Shown piece by piece: positions 6,356-7,429 of a stretch of DNA of 7,429 nucleotides. The translations under genes and the position numbers were made by a program. This stretch comes from an uncultured Sphingomonadaceae bacterium (lineage in GTDB: Bacteria > Pseudomonadota > Alphaproteobacteria > Sphingomonadales > Sphingomonadaceae): assembly GCA_938016505.1 (NCBI GenBank), contig CALLWN010000287.1:1-7429 (forward strand), written 5' to 3'. Numbering within the stretch: the stretch's first letter is position 1; each line of letters opens with the position of its first letter. The notes under the pieces were generated by a model. That model did not search any database. It had not been told where the DNA came from and worked only from the letters and a program-made list of their open reading frames with translations.

Positions 6356-6835
6356 GTGCGGACGTTCGACGATTTCGCAGTGGGCGACATGGTGCGGATG
6401 GGTCCGGTGACGGTCGGCCGGATCGAGGCGATGGAATTCGCGCGCCGCTACGACCCGCAGCCCTACCTTCTCTCGGATGAAGGCGCGGAAGGCCACCCGA
6501 TCTTCGCGCGGATGGCGGTCTCGGGCTGGCTCGTTTCGGCGATGATGAACCGGCTCGTCGTCGAGGACATGCGGGCCAACCCGGTGGCGATTGTTGGCAT
6601 GCCGGGCGCCGAACGGCTTCGCTGGGTGCGTCCGGTCTACCCGGACGACCAGCTGATGCTGGAGGCGGAGGTGATCGCGATGCGCCGGCTGGCAAGCTGG
6701 CCCGGGACGGGGCTCATTCACCAGAAGGTGCGGGCGCGCAACCAGGAGCGCAAGCTGGTGCTGACCGCACTGTTCCCGTGGCTGGTTGCAGCCCCCGAGC
6801 GGTTGACGGTGATGCACCGGATGGTGGACGGCTGA
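6356..6835 (+). CDS. MaoC-like hot-dog dehydratase family, second of pair, no catalytic His
   Basis: A 159-residue protein closer to standard MaoC/NodN-type dehydratases than its neighbour. It starts (GTG)RTFDDFAVGD, as many family members do. FARRYDPQPYLLSDE (28-42) keeps Asp33 and the DPQP motif but has Leu38 where the catalytic His normally stands. MAVSGWLVSAMMNRL (53-67) keeps Ser56 of the SGW motif. WVRPVYPDDQLMLEAEV (90-106) and VRARNQERKLVLTA (125-138) complete the hot-dog fold. The start is GTG, backed by a good ribosome binding site. The 23-base spacing to the first gene indicates one transcript. Loss of His in both partners suggests an altered reaction, a binding role, or a site completed by residues elsewhere; I cannot tell which. 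The gene converges on apt, with 29 bases between the stops. Confidence 0.88.
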   Translation: MRTFDDFAVGDMVRMGPVTVGRIEAMEFARRYDPQPYLLSDEGAEGHPIFARMAVSGWLVSAMMNRLVVEDMRANPVAIVGMPGAERLRWVRPVYPDDQLMLEAEVIAMRRLASWPGTGLIHQKVRARNQERKLVLTALFPWLVAAPERLTVMHRMVDG

Positions 6836-6839
6836 GCCG

Positions 6840-6866
6840 AGCCCGGCTTTCCCGGGGACCGGGGCT
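6840..6866. terminator. weak hairpin between convergent stops
   Basis: AGCCCGG (6840-6846) pairs with CCGGGGCT (6859-6866) with one bulged G, in the 29-base gap between the MaoC-like pair and apt and touching the apt stop codon. A bidirectional terminator would fit this place, but no T run follows on either strand. Confidence 0.3.
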
Positions 6867-7374
6867 AGAAGCGGATGAGGCTGGCGTGGGGCACACCGAG
6901 CCTCGACGCGCCGCCGAGATCGGCAAGTTCGATCACGAAGATGGCACGGGTGACACGCCCGCCCGCTTCGGTGAGCAGGCGAACGGCGGCGTGGGCGGTA
7001 CCGCCGGTTGCCAGCACGTCATCGACGAGCAGGACCTTCGCGCCGGCCGGCAAATCATGGCGGTGGAGCTCGAGCCGGTCTTCGCCATATTCGAGGCCAT
7101 AGTCGAAGCCGATGGTCTCGCCCGGGAGCTTGCCGGGCTTGCGGATGAGGAGGAGGCCCTTTGTCAGCTTCTGGGCAAGCGCTGCACCGAAGACGAAGCC
7201 GCGCGCCTCGACCCCGGCGATGAGGTCGAAATCGCCGGCGATGCCGGCGAGCGCATCGGTTGCGGCGGCGAAGGCTGCGGCGTCGGCCAGCAGCGGGGTC
7301 AGGTCGCGGAACAGGATGCCGGGCTTCGGGAAATCGGGGATCGCGCGGATGCGGCTTGCGATCAGGGCAGTCAT
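6865..7374 (-). CDS. apt: adenine phosphoribosyltransferase
   Basis: A cytosolic purine-salvage enzyme converting adenine and PRPP to AMP and pyrophosphate. At 169 residues it has normal family length. It begins with the typical IRAIPDFPKPGILFRDLTPLL (9-29). AGVEARGFVFGAALA (53-67) is the purine-side loop, RKPGKLPGE (78-86) the flexible loop, and VLLVDDVLATGGTA (114-127) the PRPP-binding motif with its paired Asp. All expected elements are present. The ATG at 7374 overlaps the stop codon of an upstream gene as ATGA and has only a weak ribosome binding site, so translation is probably coupled to that gene. It ends with TAG at 6865, facing the MaoC-like pair. Confidence 0.96.
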   Translation of the reverse strand: MTALIASRIRAIPDFPKPGILFRDLTPLLADAAAFAAATDALAGIAGDFDLIAGVEARGFVFGAALAQKLTKGLLLIRKPGKLPGETIGFDYGLEYGEDRLELHRHDLPAGAKVLLVDDVLATGGTAHAAVRLLTEAGGRVTRAIFVIELADLGGASRLGVPHASLIRF

Positions 7375-7429
7375 GCCAGCACCCGGGCGGCAACCGCGAG
7401 GAGGCGCTGGCGCGTGGGCTCGGGCCAGG
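7371..7429 (-). CDS. C-terminal end of an unidentified gene upstream of apt
   Basis: An open frame enters from the right edge and ends WPEPTRQRLLAVAARVLA with TGA at 7371-7373, overlapping the apt start by four bases (ATGA). The short amphipathic helical ending and the stop-start overlap are typical of a real operon partner. Only 18 complete codons are visible, too few for a family call. By gene order remembered from related genomes it could be mtnP (methylthioadenosine phosphorylase), but that is a guess. Confidence 0.5.
   Translation of the reverse strand, partial: WPEPTRQRLLAVAARVLA

Noticed and set aside
5793..6817. Minus-strand frames opposite the MaoC-like pair
   Set aside because: Both MaoC-like genes show family motifs on the plus strand; these frames are Arg/Pro/Ser-rich shadows.

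Overview
The window is GC-rich chromosomal DNA, densely packed with genes. The split three-gene NAD(P) transhydrogenase (alpha part 1, alpha part 2, beta) is typical of Alphaproteobacteria. The ABC1 kinase subtype (MKLAQ signature) and the tiny COX IV-like protein beside pnt suggest a sphingomonad-type organism; that placement is inference from remembered families. I see no mobile element, CRISPR array, RNA gene or prophage. Most of the window is housekeeping DNA.

Layout. Positions 1-5796 hold seven minus-strand genes in a row, transcribed in this order: folP (5796-5077), an unrecognised basic protein (5056-4541), an ABC1/AarF kinase-like protein (4448-3081), a 41-residue single-span COX subunit IV-like protein (3024-2899), pntAA (2891-1770), pntAB (1757-1476) and pntB (1382 to beyond the left edge). 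Gaps are short (7-93 bases). A strong hairpin at the ABC1 kinase stop codon probably separates the folP half from the COX IV-like/pnt half, and another hairpin precedes the pntB ribosome binding site. Divergent from folP, on the plus strand, is a pair of MaoC-like hot-dog genes (5862-6332 and 6356-6835). They converge on apt (7374-6865, minus), which overlaps by ATGA the last codons of a gene lying beyond the right edge.

How the genes work together. The pnt genes encode the membrane proton-translocating transhydrogenase (NADH + NADP+ to NAD+ + NADPH), and the small membrane protein is probably co-expressed with it. folP belongs to folate synthesis and apt to adenine salvage. The MaoC pair looks like a two-subunit acyl-CoA hydratase-type or binding protein, but the catalytic histidine position is Val in one and Leu in the other.

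The most notable observation is in folP. Every dihydropteroate synthase motif is present except one: about 29 residues between GFGK and ALIGRITG are absent in frame. The missing part is helix 6 and strand 7 of the barrel, including the Ser-Arg-Lys motif that binds pterin and pABA. This is either a natural inactive or remodelled paralogue, a fresh in-frame deletion, or an assembly error. No clearly new multi-gene system is visible.
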